A DNA stretch of 64,000 nucleotides from Variovorax sp. Root318D1 (GTDB lineage Bacteria > Pseudomonadota > Gammaproteobacteria > Burkholderiales > Burkholderiaceae_C). Every line of letters starts with the position of its first letter. The first letter of the stretch is position 1. The position numbers were made by a program, and so were the translations under genes. Below, piece by piece: positions 27,897 through 35,642 of the stretch. The DNA is taken from contig NZ_LMCQ01000012.1 in the NCBI RefSeq assembly GCF_001424835.1, positions 277,053-341,052 of the forward strand. Reading direction: 5' to 3'. The notes below the pieces were generated by a model, which was not told the DNA's origin, made no database searches, and saw nothing but the letters and a program-made list of their open reading frames with translations.

Positions 27897-29123
27897 CTAC
27901 GCGGCGCCGCGGAAGCGCAGCGCCGCCTGCCGCACCACCTCGGCCAGCAGGCGCTCCTTGCCCTGCTTTTCGCGCAGCCATCGCGCATCGTTGCGGTTGG
28001 CTTCGACGCTGGTGCGCAGTTCGCCCAGGGCCTGCGTGGCGTTGAGCGCCTCGCTGTGCCATTCGAGCTGCGTCATCGTCATGAGGATGTGGTCGCGCAG
28101 CGGCATGTGCTGGCCGCTGGCTGGGTCCACGTACACCGCGTCGAGCCCGAAGCGGCAGGCCTGGAAGCGGTTGTAGGTGTAGACGAGGTAGTCGTCTTCC
28201 GTCGGCTCGAAGGGCTGCTCCTGCAGGAACCATGCGGCCAGCGACTGCACGTAGCCCGCGAGCGCGGCCGCGCGTTCGACGGTGAGCGGCGTGTCGAACA
28301 CGCGGATCTCGATGGTGCCGAACTCCGGCTTGGGCCGGATGTCCCAATAGAAGTCTTTCATGCTGCGCACGACGCCGGTGCGGGTCATGCGCTCGAAATA
28401 GGCCTCGAACTCTTTCCAACTCAAGGTGAAGGGCGCGCGGCCCGAGAGCGGAAACGCGAACACCGAGTTGAGCCGGGCCGAGTCGAACTGCGTGTCCTGC
28501 CCCTGCACGAACGGCGACGAGGCAGACAGCGCAATGAAGTGCGGGATGTAGCGCGACATGCGGTGCAGCATCAAGAGCGCCGCGTCCGCATCGGGGCAGC
28601 CGATGTGCACGTGCTGCCCGAAGATGGTGAACTGCTTGCTCAGGTAGCCGTAGAGCTCCGACAGCTCGCGAAAGCGCGGCTTGTCGTAGATGCGCCGCTC
28701 GTGCCATTGCTGGAACGCATGCGTGCCGCCGCCCACCACCGCGATGTTGAGCTTGTCGGCGTTCTTGATCAGCGCCTCGCGAATGGGCGAGAGCTGCGTG
28801 ATCACGTCCTGGGCCGAGTGGCAGATGTCGGTCGAGATCTCGATCATGCTCGAGGTCATCTCGGGCACCACGCTGCCGGGCAGCGGCGTCTGCGCCATCA
28901 GGCGCAGCATGTCTTCCGCATAGGGCGCCAGGTCGTAGTCGTGCGTGTTGACGAGTTGAAGCTCGAGTTCCACGCCGAGCGACAGCGCTTCGGAGTGGTT
29001 GAAGGGCTCGAGCTTGACCACGCGGCTCGCGGGATCGGCGGGAAGCGCCGCGGAGCGGAAGTCGTCGCTGTCCGGGTCGATCGAAAGAGGGGGGGTGCCG
29101 GTAAGTGGCATGGCCGCGGTCAT
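27897..29123 (-). CDS. YbdK-family carboxylate-amine ligase (glutamate-cysteine ligase type 2 fold)
   Basis: 408 residues of the GCS2/YbdK family: [51 protein letters not shown], and [20 protein letters not shown]. Family members make gamma-glutamyl bonds with ATP, usually with only weak glutamate-cysteine ligase activity; the natural substrate is unknown. A 35-residue N-terminal extension precedes the core. Its ATG overlaps the stop of the antiporter gene (ATGA at 29120-29123), so both are co-translated. Confidence 0.9.
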   Translation of the reverse strand: MTAAMPLTGTPPLSIDPDSDDFRSAALPADPASRVVKLEPFNHSEALSLGVELELQLVNTHDYDLAPYAEDMLRLMAQTPLPGSVVPEMTSSMIEISTDICHSAQDVITQLSPIREALIKNADKLNIAVVGGGTHAFQQWHERRIYDKPRFRELSELYGYLSKQFTIFGQHVHIGCPDADAALLMLHRMSRYIPHFIALSASSPFVQGQDTQFDSARLNSVFAFPLSGRAPFTLSWKEFEAYFERMTRTGVVRSMKDFYWDIRPKPEFGTIEIRVFDTPLTVERAAALAGYVQSLAAWFLQEQPFEPTEDDYLVYTYNRFQACRFGLDAVYVDPASGQHMPLRDHILMTMTQLEWHSEALNATQALGELRTSVEANRNDARWLREKQGKERLLAEVVRQAALRFRGAA

Positions 29124-30391
29124 CGCTGCGTGTCCTCCGTGGTGCTGAAGGCCTGGGGTGCCCAGGGCACCGAGCTCTCGCCCACCGCGTGGATGGCCAC
29201 GGTGGCGAGCACGGCGCCCATCACTTCCATCAAAAGAATCGAGGGCAGGGCCACCTGCGTGATCATGGTGCCGAGCAAGGGCGATGCGGTGGTGAAGTTC
29301 GACGCAATGAGCAGTGCAATCGACGACAGCGGCGACATCGCGCAGCCGACCCAGAAAGCCTGATTCCAGCTCGCGCCGCTGCCAGGGTTGGCAATGGCCA
29401 CGCCGGCGATCTTGGCGAACAGGCGAATGCCGATCACCGCCAGCACGATGCTGGCCACGGGCAAGGTCCAGTCGGCCTGCGCCGCCACGATGGACACCAG
29501 CACGAACATCAGCATCGTGAGCAGAGACGAGGCCGTGCCGAGCTGCCGCTGCCAGGCCCAGGGCTTGGGATTGAGCGTCTTGAGCAGCACACCGCCGATC
29601 AGCGCGGCCAGCGGGGCGGAGCCGCCGAAGTGGGCCGTAAGGGCGCTGGCGGCCGCGATGAGCGCGAGCAGCAAGATGGAGGTGTTCTCGCTGGTCGGGC
29701 TCATGAAGCGCAGCGCCATGCGCAGCCCCAGCGCCAGGATGCCGCCAATCACGAATGAGAGGCCGAGCACCACCGCCACCGGATAAAGCTTTTGCAGCAG
29801 CGTTTGCGGTGCCCGCTCGATCAACCCGGCCTGCGCATAGCCGAGCGCCAGCGCATAGAAGGTATTGAGCGTGGCCAGCGTCATGGCGCGCTCGGTCACC
29901 GGCCCCGAGGCGCGGGTGTCGATGATCACGCGGCTCAGCACCGCTGGCGAGGCCACGATGGCCATCAGCGCGATCGGGTTGGCCACCGGATCGGGCAGGC
30001 CCAAGAGCTGCAGCATCCAGTACACGCCGAAGTAGGTGAGCGTGGCTTCGAGGAGGCTTTGCACCAGCACCATCGGATTGTGGCGGAACCAGCGCAGCGG
30101 CAGCCGACCGCCGGCCTCGAACAGCACCACGGCGGCGCCCAGTTCCAAGAGGAACAGGCTGATGCCGCGCAGCGGCCAGATGGCGCCTTCGAAGCCGGCC
30201 AGGCCGACCACCGCGCCGACCACCGAATAGCCCACCACCTTGGGCAAGCCCAGGTAGCGTTGCACCAGGTGACCGGAGGCGGCCGCCGCGGCCAAGAGGA
30301 GCGACCACAGCACCGTCGGCAGGCCCGCCGAAGGGCGCAGCCACTCGGACCAGAAGCCCAGCAGATCGTTGAAGAGACTCGTCAGATTCAT
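29120..30391 (-). CDS. CPA2-type cation:proton antiporter (KefB-like membrane domain)
   Basis: 423 residues with about 12 hydrophobic segments and no C-terminal TrkA-N domain. Family features include [37 protein letters not shown] and ARVIIDTR-like ([20 protein letters not shown]) stretches. The family exchanges K+ or Na+ for protons across the inner membrane; glutathione-gated KefB/KefC are the best-known relatives. It is the first gene of a two-gene unit with the YbdK-type ligase. That pairing hints at a thiol or gamma-glutamyl regulator of the antiporter, but this is inference. Confidence 0.87.
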   Translation of the reverse strand: MNLTSLFNDLLGFWSEWLRPSAGLPTVLWSLLLAAAAASGHLVQRYLGLPKVVGYSVVGAVVGLAGFEGAIWPLRGISLFLLELGAAVVLFEAGGRLPLRWFRHNPMVLVQSLLEATLTYFGVYWMLQLLGLPDPVANPIALMAIVASPAVLSRVIIDTRASGPVTERAMTLATLNTFYALALGYAQAGLIERAPQTLLQKLYPVAVVLGLSFVIGGILALGLRMALRFMSPTSENTSILLLALIAAASALTAHFGGSAPLAALIGGVLLKTLNPKPWAWQRQLGTASSLLTMLMFVLVSIVAAQADWTLPVASIVLAVIGIRLFAKIAGVAIANPGSGASWNQAFWVGCAMSPLSSIALLIASNFTTASPLLGTMITQVALPSILLMEVMGAVLATVAIHAVGESSVPWAPQAFSTTEDTQR

Positions 30392-30624
30392 GCAGGTAGA
30401 AAAAAGCGGAAGGGCCGGCTGCGCCAGCGTGCCTGGGCGGCGCCGCGGATGCGGTCACCGGGGTTGACGCTGCGCGCGCGCAGCGCCAGACGGAAAGCGA
30501 GACAAAAGTTCACGCGCACGTTGAGCGCGCCCATCTCCGGGATGAACGCCACCCTACCAAAGCGCGGGCTGCCCGGCCAACAGTGTCGCATGGCCCAGTC
30601 GCGGTGACGCAGGACAGGGGCTAC

Positions 30625-31020
30625 CTAGTGCAATACCCTTGAAACCGGGGCGCCGCCGATGTCGGCTTCCAGCACGAACATCGGAATCGGCACGTCGAAG
30701 CGCTCGCCATCTTCAGTGACTACGAAATAGCTGCCGTGCATGGTCCCGCTAGGCGCCTGCAGGCGGCAGCCACTCGTGTAACGGAACGATTCGCCGGGTG
30801 CCAGCAGCGGCTGCTGGCCGATCACGCCCAGGCCCTTGACCTCCTGGTCATGGCCCGAGGCGTCGTTGATGAGCCAGTGGCGGGCGATGAGCTGCGCGCT
30901 GATTTCGCCCACGTTGGTCACGGTGACGGTGTAGGCAAAGGTGTATATCTTGTCCTTTGGCGAGGACTGCTCCGCGAGGTAGCGCGGCTCTACGTGGACA
31001 CTGATGGGGCTTTGCGGCAT
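30625..31020 (-). CDS. apaG: ApaG protein (Co2+/Mg2+ efflux-associated)
   Basis: 131 residues, normal for ApaG. Supporting motifs are YTVTVTNVGEISAQLIARHW, VKGLGVIGQQPLLAPGESFR, YTSGCRLQAPSGTMHGSY and IPMFVLE. The fold is an immunoglobulin-like beta sandwich; the family is linked genetically to cobalt/magnesium homeostasis. The ATG at 31020 gives the standard MPQSPISVHVEPRY start; an upstream ATG at 31053 adds 11 unlikely residues. It is divergent from rpe with a 71-bp gap, a usual arrangement in this group. Confidence 0.92.
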   Translation of the reverse strand: MPQSPISVHVEPRYLAEQSSPKDKIYTFAYTVTVTNVGEISAQLIARHWLINDASGHDQEVKGLGVIGQQPLLAPGESFRYTSGCRLQAPSGTMHGSYFVVTEDGERFDVPIPMFVLEADIGGAPVSRVLH

Positions 31021-31091
31021 GCGCGCGATGGTAACTGGAGCGTTCTCTTGCACTGCTTTCCGGGTTTTGCGCCGGCTGCGACAATCGGCGC

Positions 31092-31787
31092 ATGAGCACG
31101 CCGTTTCGCATCGCCCCCTCCATTCTTTCGGCCGATTTCGCCCACCTGGGCGACGAACTGGCCAAGGTCATCGCCGCCGGCGCCGACTGGATCCATTTCG
31201 ACGTGATGGACAACCATTACGTGCCGAACCTCACCTTCGGCCCGATGATCTGCAAGGCCCTGAAGCCCTACGCCAAGACGGCCGACGGCGAGCCGGTGCC
31301 GATCGACGTGCACCTGATGATCCAGCCGGTCGACGCGCTGGCCGCGTCTTTTGCCGAAGCGGGCGCCGACTACATCAGCTTTCACCCCGATGCCTCGCCG
31401 CACGTGAACCGCAGCATCCAGGCCATCAAGGGCGCGGGCTGCAAGGCGGGGCTGGTTTTCAATCCGGGGCTCGGCCTCGAAGCGCTCGACTGGGCCATCG
31501 ACGACATCGACCTGATTCTCATCATGTCCGTGAACCCCGGTTTCGGCGGGCAGAGCTTCATCGATTCGGCGCTGCGCAAGATCGAACTCGCGCGCAAGCG
31601 CATCGAGCAGAGCGGCCGCGACATCCGCCTCGAGGTGGACGGCGGCATCAAGGCCGACAACATTGCGCGCGTGGCGTCGGCCGGTGCCGACACCTTCGTG
31701 GCGGGCAGCGCCATCTTCAATGCCAAGGACTACGGCGCGGTGATTTCGTCGATGCGCGAGCAACTCGCTGGCGTGGGCAAGCAGTAA
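31092..31787 (+). CDS. rpe: ribulose-phosphate 3-epimerase
   Basis: 231 residues, full length. Metal-ligand and phosphate-binding motifs are all present: [62 protein letters not shown] and [12 protein letters not shown], ending in a FVAGSAIF phosphate loop. It interconverts ribulose 5-phosphate and xylulose 5-phosphate in the pentose phosphate pathway or Calvin cycle. It is divergent from apaG. Confidence 0.96.
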   Translation: MSTPFRIAPSILSADFAHLGDELAKVIAAGADWIHFDVMDNHYVPNLTFGPMICKALKPYAKTADGEPVPIDVHLMIQPVDALAASFAEAGADYISFHPDASPHVNRSIQAIKGAGCKAGLVFNPGLGLEALDWAIDDIDLILIMSVNPGFGGQSFIDSALRKIELARKRIEQSGRDIRLEVDGGIKADNIARVASAGADTFVAGSAIFNAKDYGAVISSMREQLAGVGKQ

Positions 31788-31793
31788 TCCGGC

Positions 31794-32066
31794 TCAGCGC
31801 TTGACCTTGTCGTTGTAGACACGGTCGATCACCGGGCCGCGGTCCGTGTCCACGGTGCCGCGCTCGATGTCGTCATGGCCCCTGCGGCCCACCTCCGGCG
31901 GCTGCCCGTCCTGTGCTTCCTGGCTGTCCGAAGACTGGTCATGTTCGTGCGGCAGGCGCGGCGCCGAGTCGCCGCCCTGTTCGATCTTGGTGTCGCCGCC
32001 GCCGGCGTCCCGCACCGGATCTTCCGGGGTGCTGGGTTCCTTCGGACGGGGCTTGCTGCTGGTCAT
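31794..32066 (-). CDS. small hydrophilic hypothetical protein
   Basis: 90 residues from the ATG at 32066, very polar and probably disordered: MTSSKPRPKEPSTPEDPVRD, then DQSSDSQEAQDGQPPEV and VYNDKVKR at the end. No domain is recognised; similar Pro/Glu/Asp-rich short proteins occur widely in Comamonadaceae. The stop lies 6 bp from the end of rpe, convergent. The 197 bp between it and the next gene show no clear feature. Confidence 0.6.
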   Translation of the reverse strand: MTSSKPRPKEPSTPEDPVRDAGGGDTKIEQGGDSAPRLPHEHDQSSDSQEAQDGQPPEVGRRGHDDIERGTVDTDRGPVIDRVYNDKVKR

Positions 32067-32263
32067 GGCACTGTTCCTTTTCGATAGGGTCAGGCTGAAG
32101 CCTGCATGGCCCGGGAAACGCATCCGGTAGGACAGGCGAGTCATGCCCTGTAGGCCCTCCGCGGCCGAGCCGGACGATGCGATGTCGGGCCACCTTGGCT
32201 GCGCCGCTATGAAACGAGTAGCAGCTTTGCGCCAAGGGCAAGGCCTCCGCAATAATCGCCCGC

Positions 32264-33280
32264 ATGTCCTCCGATCCTTTTGCAGGCGCTGCCACCGACA
32301 GCCTGCGCATTCATGCCGTTGCTTCGCTGAATCCCGGTCCCCGGCTGCTCGTGATGGGCGGCGTGCACGGCGACGAAACCTGCGGCACGGCGGGCATCGA
32401 GCGTGTGCTGGGCGAACTCGACGGCGGCGCGTTCCAGCTGCTGAGAGGCCAGCTGACTCTGGTGCCCGTGGCCAACCCGCTTGCAAGGCGGCGCCTGCAG
32501 CGGGAAGGCGAGCGCAACCTCAACCGCCTGTTCAAGCCCATGGCCGAGCCCGCGGACTACGAGGGCAAAGTCACCAACGTGCTGTGCCAGGTGATCGAGC
32601 GCCACGACGTGCTGCTCGACCTGCATTCCTTCCAGAGCGAGGGCGAGGCTTTCGCGATGATCGGCCCGCGGGACAACGACGGCACGCTCGAACCCTTCGC
32701 GCGCGCCAGGGAAGAAGGCCTGCTCGCACTGCACCTGGGCACGCCGATCGTGGTGGAGGGTTGGCTCGACATCTATGCCGCTGGCCTGGCGCAGCGGGCG
32801 GCCGGCGCGGCGGTGGGCGACGGCGCGCTCGACTTCGGCCGCGGCACCAACGAGTACATCCGCAACTGCGGCGGTTATGGCGTCACGCTCGAATGCGGCC
32901 AGCACCAGGACCCCGAGGCGCCCGAGGTGGCGTGGCGCGCCATTCGCCGTGCTCTTGCGCTGCTCGGCATGGCGCCGCTGCCTGAAGGCATGGAGGCCGT
33001 GCCTCCCGCACCGCCCCGCCTGCTGCGCCTGGCCAGCGTGACGGACCGGCTGGACGAGGAAGACAGCTTCGTGCGCGACTGGGCCACCTTCGATCCGGTG
33101 CAGCGCGGCGAGCCCATCGGCATGCGGCACGACGGCACGCTGGTGAGCGCGCCGGAGGACGGATTCATCGTCTTTCCCAATGCGCTGGCGTTGCCCGGCG
33201 CCGAGTGGTTCTACTTTGCGCGTCCGAGCGAGCGCGTACTCGGGCCTGTGACAAGCGCCGCCAACGTCCCATTGGCCTGA
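32264..33280 (+). CDS. succinylglutamate desuccinylase/aspartoacylase-family zinc hydrolase
   Basis: 338 residues of the M14-like AstE/ASPA family. The zinc site is visible as LLVMGGVHGDETCGTAGIE (His and Glu) and LLDLHSFQSEGEAF (His); ERNLNRLF and the late TLECGQHQDPEA carry the substrate arginine and catalytic glutamate regions. The C-terminal part (GEPIGMRHDGTLVSAPEDGF) is the usual beta domain. These enzymes deacylate N-acyl amino acids or similar compounds; the substrate is not known here. Confidence 0.88.
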   Translation: MSSDPFAGAATDSLRIHAVASLNPGPRLLVMGGVHGDETCGTAGIERVLGELDGGAFQLLRGQLTLVPVANPLARRRLQREGERNLNRLFKPMAEPADYEGKVTNVLCQVIERHDVLLDLHSFQSEGEAFAMIGPRDNDGTLEPFARAREEGLLALHLGTPIVVEGWLDIYAAGLAQRAAGAAVGDGALDFGRGTNEYIRNCGGYGVTLECGQHQDPEAPEVAWRAIRRALALLGMAPLPEGMEAVPPAPPRLLRLASVTDRLDEEDSFVRDWATFDPVQRGEPIGMRHDGTLVSAPEDGFIVFPNALALPGAEWFYFARPSERVLGPVTSAANVPLA

Positions 33281-33290
33281 AGCATTTCGC

Positions 33291-33390
33291 TCCTTCCCCC
33301 TCTGGGGGAAGGCTGGGATGGGGGCGGGCAGAGCGCTCGGTGGGCACGCCGCATGCCCCCACCCCGGCCCTCCCCCGGGAGGGGAGGGAG
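33291..33390. repeat. palindromic REP-like intergenic element
   Basis: A G/C-rich imperfect palindrome between two genes. The inner arms are GGCTGGGATGGGGGC (33311-33325) and GCCCCCACCCCGGCC (33355-33369), complementary at 13 of 15 positions, flanked by smaller self-complementary blocks (CCCCCTCTGGGGG at 33296-33308 and CTCCCCCGGGAGGGG near 33370-33384). The look is that of a dispersed palindromic repeat, and it may also end transcription of the hydrolase gene. Confidence 0.6.
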
Positions 33391-33413
33391 AAAATACCGG
33401 AAGGAGTGTGTCC

Positions 33414-34313
33414 ATGGCAGTCTCGAAAAACGCACCCGCGCAGCGCATCACACATCCCGAGCGCGTGATCGACGCCGCGAGCGGCATCACCAAAGGCGAG
33501 CTCGCGGCCTACTACCAGACCGTGGCGCCCCTGATCCTGCCCCACCTCAAGGGCCGGCCCGTGGCCCTGGTGCGCGCACCGGAAGGCGTGGGCGGCGAGC
33601 TGTTCTTCCAGAAGCATGCACAGCACAGCGACATTGCCGGAATCAAGCTGCTCGACCCCGCACTGGACCCGGGGCACGACCCGCTGCTGCAGATCGACAC
33701 CGCGCGGGCATTGGTCGGCGCCGCGCAGTTCAACACCATCGAGCTGCACACCTGGAACGCCACCTCCCGCGCCATCGGAAAGCCCGATCGCATGACTTTC
33801 GACCTCGATCCGGGCGAAGGTATCGACTGGCAGCAGATGCACGAAGCAGCGCTGCTTGTACATGTGCTGTTGGACGAACTCGGCCTGCCGGCATTCGTGA
33901 AGACCAGCGGTGGCAAGGGGCTTCACGTGGTGGTGCCGCTTCGGCGCCAGTTCGGCTGGGACGAGGTGCGAGGCTTCTCCCGCGCCATCGTCGAGCACCT
34001 GGCGCGCACGGTGCCTCAGCGCTTCGTGGCCAAGAGCGGGCCGCGCAACCGCGTCGGCAAGATCTTCCCGGACTATCTTCGCAATGGCTTCGGAGCCACC
34101 ACCGCCAGCGCCTGGTCGGTGCGCGCGCGTGCGGGCCTGGGCGTGTCGGTGCCGCTGGCCTGGGAAGAGCTGCCGGACCTGGGCAGTGCTGCGCACTGGA
34201 CCGTCGCCAACATCGGCCCGCGCCTGTCGGTCGGCAACGCGCCCTGGGACGCAATGGGAGACAGCCGCACGGCGCTGGGCGCCGCAATGCAGTTGCTGGG
34301 CTACCTGCCTTAG
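33414..34313 (+). CDS. stand-alone LigD polymerase (PrimPol-like) domain protein
   Basis: 299 residues matching the polymerase domain of bacterial non-homologous end-joining LigD: THPERVIDAASGITKGELAA, FFQKHAQHS, MTFDLDPGEGIDWQQM with the catalytic aspartates, FVKTSGGKGLHVVVPL, and FVAKSGPRNRVGKIFPDYLR. There is no ligase or 3'-phosphoesterase domain and no ku gene in the window. The ATG at 33414 follows GGAAGGAG by 7 nt. In the family such domains add ribonucleotides at broken ends or prime; the partner would have to be encoded elsewhere. Confidence 0.88.
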   Translation: MAVSKNAPAQRITHPERVIDAASGITKGELAAYYQTVAPLILPHLKGRPVALVRAPEGVGGELFFQKHAQHSDIAGIKLLDPALDPGHDPLLQIDTARALVGAAQFNTIELHTWNATSRAIGKPDRMTFDLDPGEGIDWQQMHEAALLVHVLLDELGLPAFVKTSGGKGLHVVVPLRRQFGWDEVRGFSRAIVEHLARTVPQRFVAKSGPRNRVGKIFPDYLRNGFGATTASAWSVRARAGLGVSVPLAWEELPDLGSAAHWTVANIGPRLSVGNAPWDAMGDSRTALGAAMQLLGYLP

Positions 34314-34321
34314 CGAAGGGC

Positions 34322-35140
34322 CTACTGCGGAATTTCTTCGGTCGTCACTTCGAAGCGCTGCAGCGAGTTGGCGCCGAACACCATGGTGATCGCCACGTCG
34401 GCCGCATCGCGGCCGCGTGCAATCACGATGCGGCCGATGCGCGGCATGTTGTGGCGCGCATCGAAGGTGTGCCAGCGGTCGCCGAGGTACACCTCGAACC
34501 AGGCGCTGAAGTCCATCGGATACGGCACGGGTGGAATGCCGATGTCGCCGAGATAGCCCGTGACATAGCGCGCCGGAATGTTCATGCAGCGGCACAGCGT
34601 GATGGCCAGGTGGGCAAAGTCCCGGCACACGCCCGTGCCCTCGCGAAAGCCTTCGAGCGCAGTGCGGGTGGGGCGCGCGGTCTGGTAGTCGAAGCGCAAG
34701 TGGCCGTGCACGAAATTGCAGATCGCCTGCACGCGGTGCCAGCCCGGCACCACGCCGCCGAAGGTATCCCAGGCGAACTGCAGCAGTTCACTGTCGACCT
34801 CGCAATAGCGGCTCGGCAGCAGGAAGGGAAGCGCCGATACCGGCAGGTCGGCCACTGCGTGCTGGATGGCGCCGTAGTCCACCGGATCGGCCCAGCCGGG
34901 ATCGAACACCACCGCGTGGTTGCGCAGCCGAATGCTCGAAACGCCCTCGGGAATGCGCACGCGCGCGCAGTGGTTGTCGAAGACGTCCACGTAGTAGTCG
35001 GTGTGCAGCGGCGGGGTGATGGTGATGTGCTCGCCGTTCTGGAGATCCGCCGCGCGCGAGGGATGGACCTGCAGCATGTAGACCAACGCCGTGGGTGCCG
35101 TGACGGCGAGCTCGATGTCGAAACCGATCCTGATCTGCAT
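34322..35140 (-). CDS. transglutaminase-like cysteine protease-fold protein
   Basis: 272 residues. The N-terminal half is a beta-rich domain (MQIRIGFDIELAVTAPTALV). The C-terminal half has the transglutaminase-core triad: Cys in EGTGVCRDFAHLAI, and His and Asp in GDRWHTFDARHN, with the usual YVTGYLGDIG strand between. The ATG at 35140 is preceded by GAAGAAG. Members of this family act as proteases or amidases; the reaction here is unknown. It faces away from the katE operon. Confidence 0.87.
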   Translation of the reverse strand: MQIRIGFDIELAVTAPTALVYMLQVHPSRAADLQNGEHITITPPLHTDYYVDVFDNHCARVRIPEGVSSIRLRNHAVVFDPGWADPVDYGAIQHAVADLPVSALPFLLPSRYCEVDSELLQFAWDTFGGVVPGWHRVQAICNFVHGHLRFDYQTARPTRTALEGFREGTGVCRDFAHLAITLCRCMNIPARYVTGYLGDIGIPPVPYPMDFSAWFEVYLGDRWHTFDARHNMPRIGRIVIARGRDAADVAITMVFGANSLQRFEVTTEEIPQ

Positions 35141-35474
35141 TTGCTTCTTCCCTGTGTGAACCATGTGTGTTGTCGGTGTCGTCCAAGCAGGCTTCATGCC
35201 GCCCGTGCCCGATGCTATAGATGGCCCCTTGCTGCGGCATGCGGGCAGATACGCCAGGCGCCGTAGGCGGGGGCCATGTGTTGTCGGTGCGCTCCTACCC
35301 CTTGCGCACCGCCTCTCCCACACCCGAGGGCGAGCCGCCACTACGGGTAACAGTGTGAGAAAACCATAACCTTTGGATTCGCTTGCAACCGCCCTCGGAG
35401 CACCGTTTTCGTGGCTTCATGGAGGCTGCAGCGTGAGCATCGAGCCACTGAAATCTGATCTGCAGGAGCGAATC
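35141..35474. other. intergenic region with a short direct repeat
   Basis: This 334-bp gap between the divergent transglutaminase and katE operons holds no gene I can support. It must carry both promoters. A near-identical segment occurs twice, CCATGTGTGTTGTCGGTG at 35161-35178 and CCATGTGTTGTCGGTG at 35274-35289, differing by one TG step. It could be a regulator-binding pair or chance. Confidence 0.4.
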
Positions 35475-35642
35475 ATGGAGCTTTCTTCGCTGTTCGATTC
35501 ATTCGCTGGTGCCTGGGGAGATGAAATCCTTTTCTGGGTGGTGGCTGCGGTGGCGGGCTTCATTTGCTTGATTGCGCTGGTGAACGTGCTGGACCTTTTT
35601 CTCGACAACGAAGTTGACCCCCCCATGAAAGATCCTCGATGA
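35475..35642 (+). CDS. 55-residue single-pass membrane peptide upstream of katE
   Basis: MELSSLFDSFAGAWGDEILF starts at 35475 with GGAGCG 5-8 nt upstream. One strong membrane helix (FWVVAAVAGFICLIALVNVL) is followed by an acidic tail. Its stop overlaps the katE ATG (ATGA at 35639-35642), so it is translated with the catalase. The frame is open upstream to 35373, but no good ribosome-binding site supports a longer form. No family is recognised. A role in placing or regulating the catalase is only suggested by coupling. Confidence 0.6.
   Translation: MELSSLFDSFAGAWGDEILFWVVAAVAGFICLIALVNVLDLFLDNEVDPPMKDPR

Noticed and set aside
30388..30591. 67-codon minus-strand frame between apaG and the antiporter gene
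   Set aside because: It overlaps the antiporter start, is Arg-rich with no ribosome-binding site, and resembles translated intergenic DNA.
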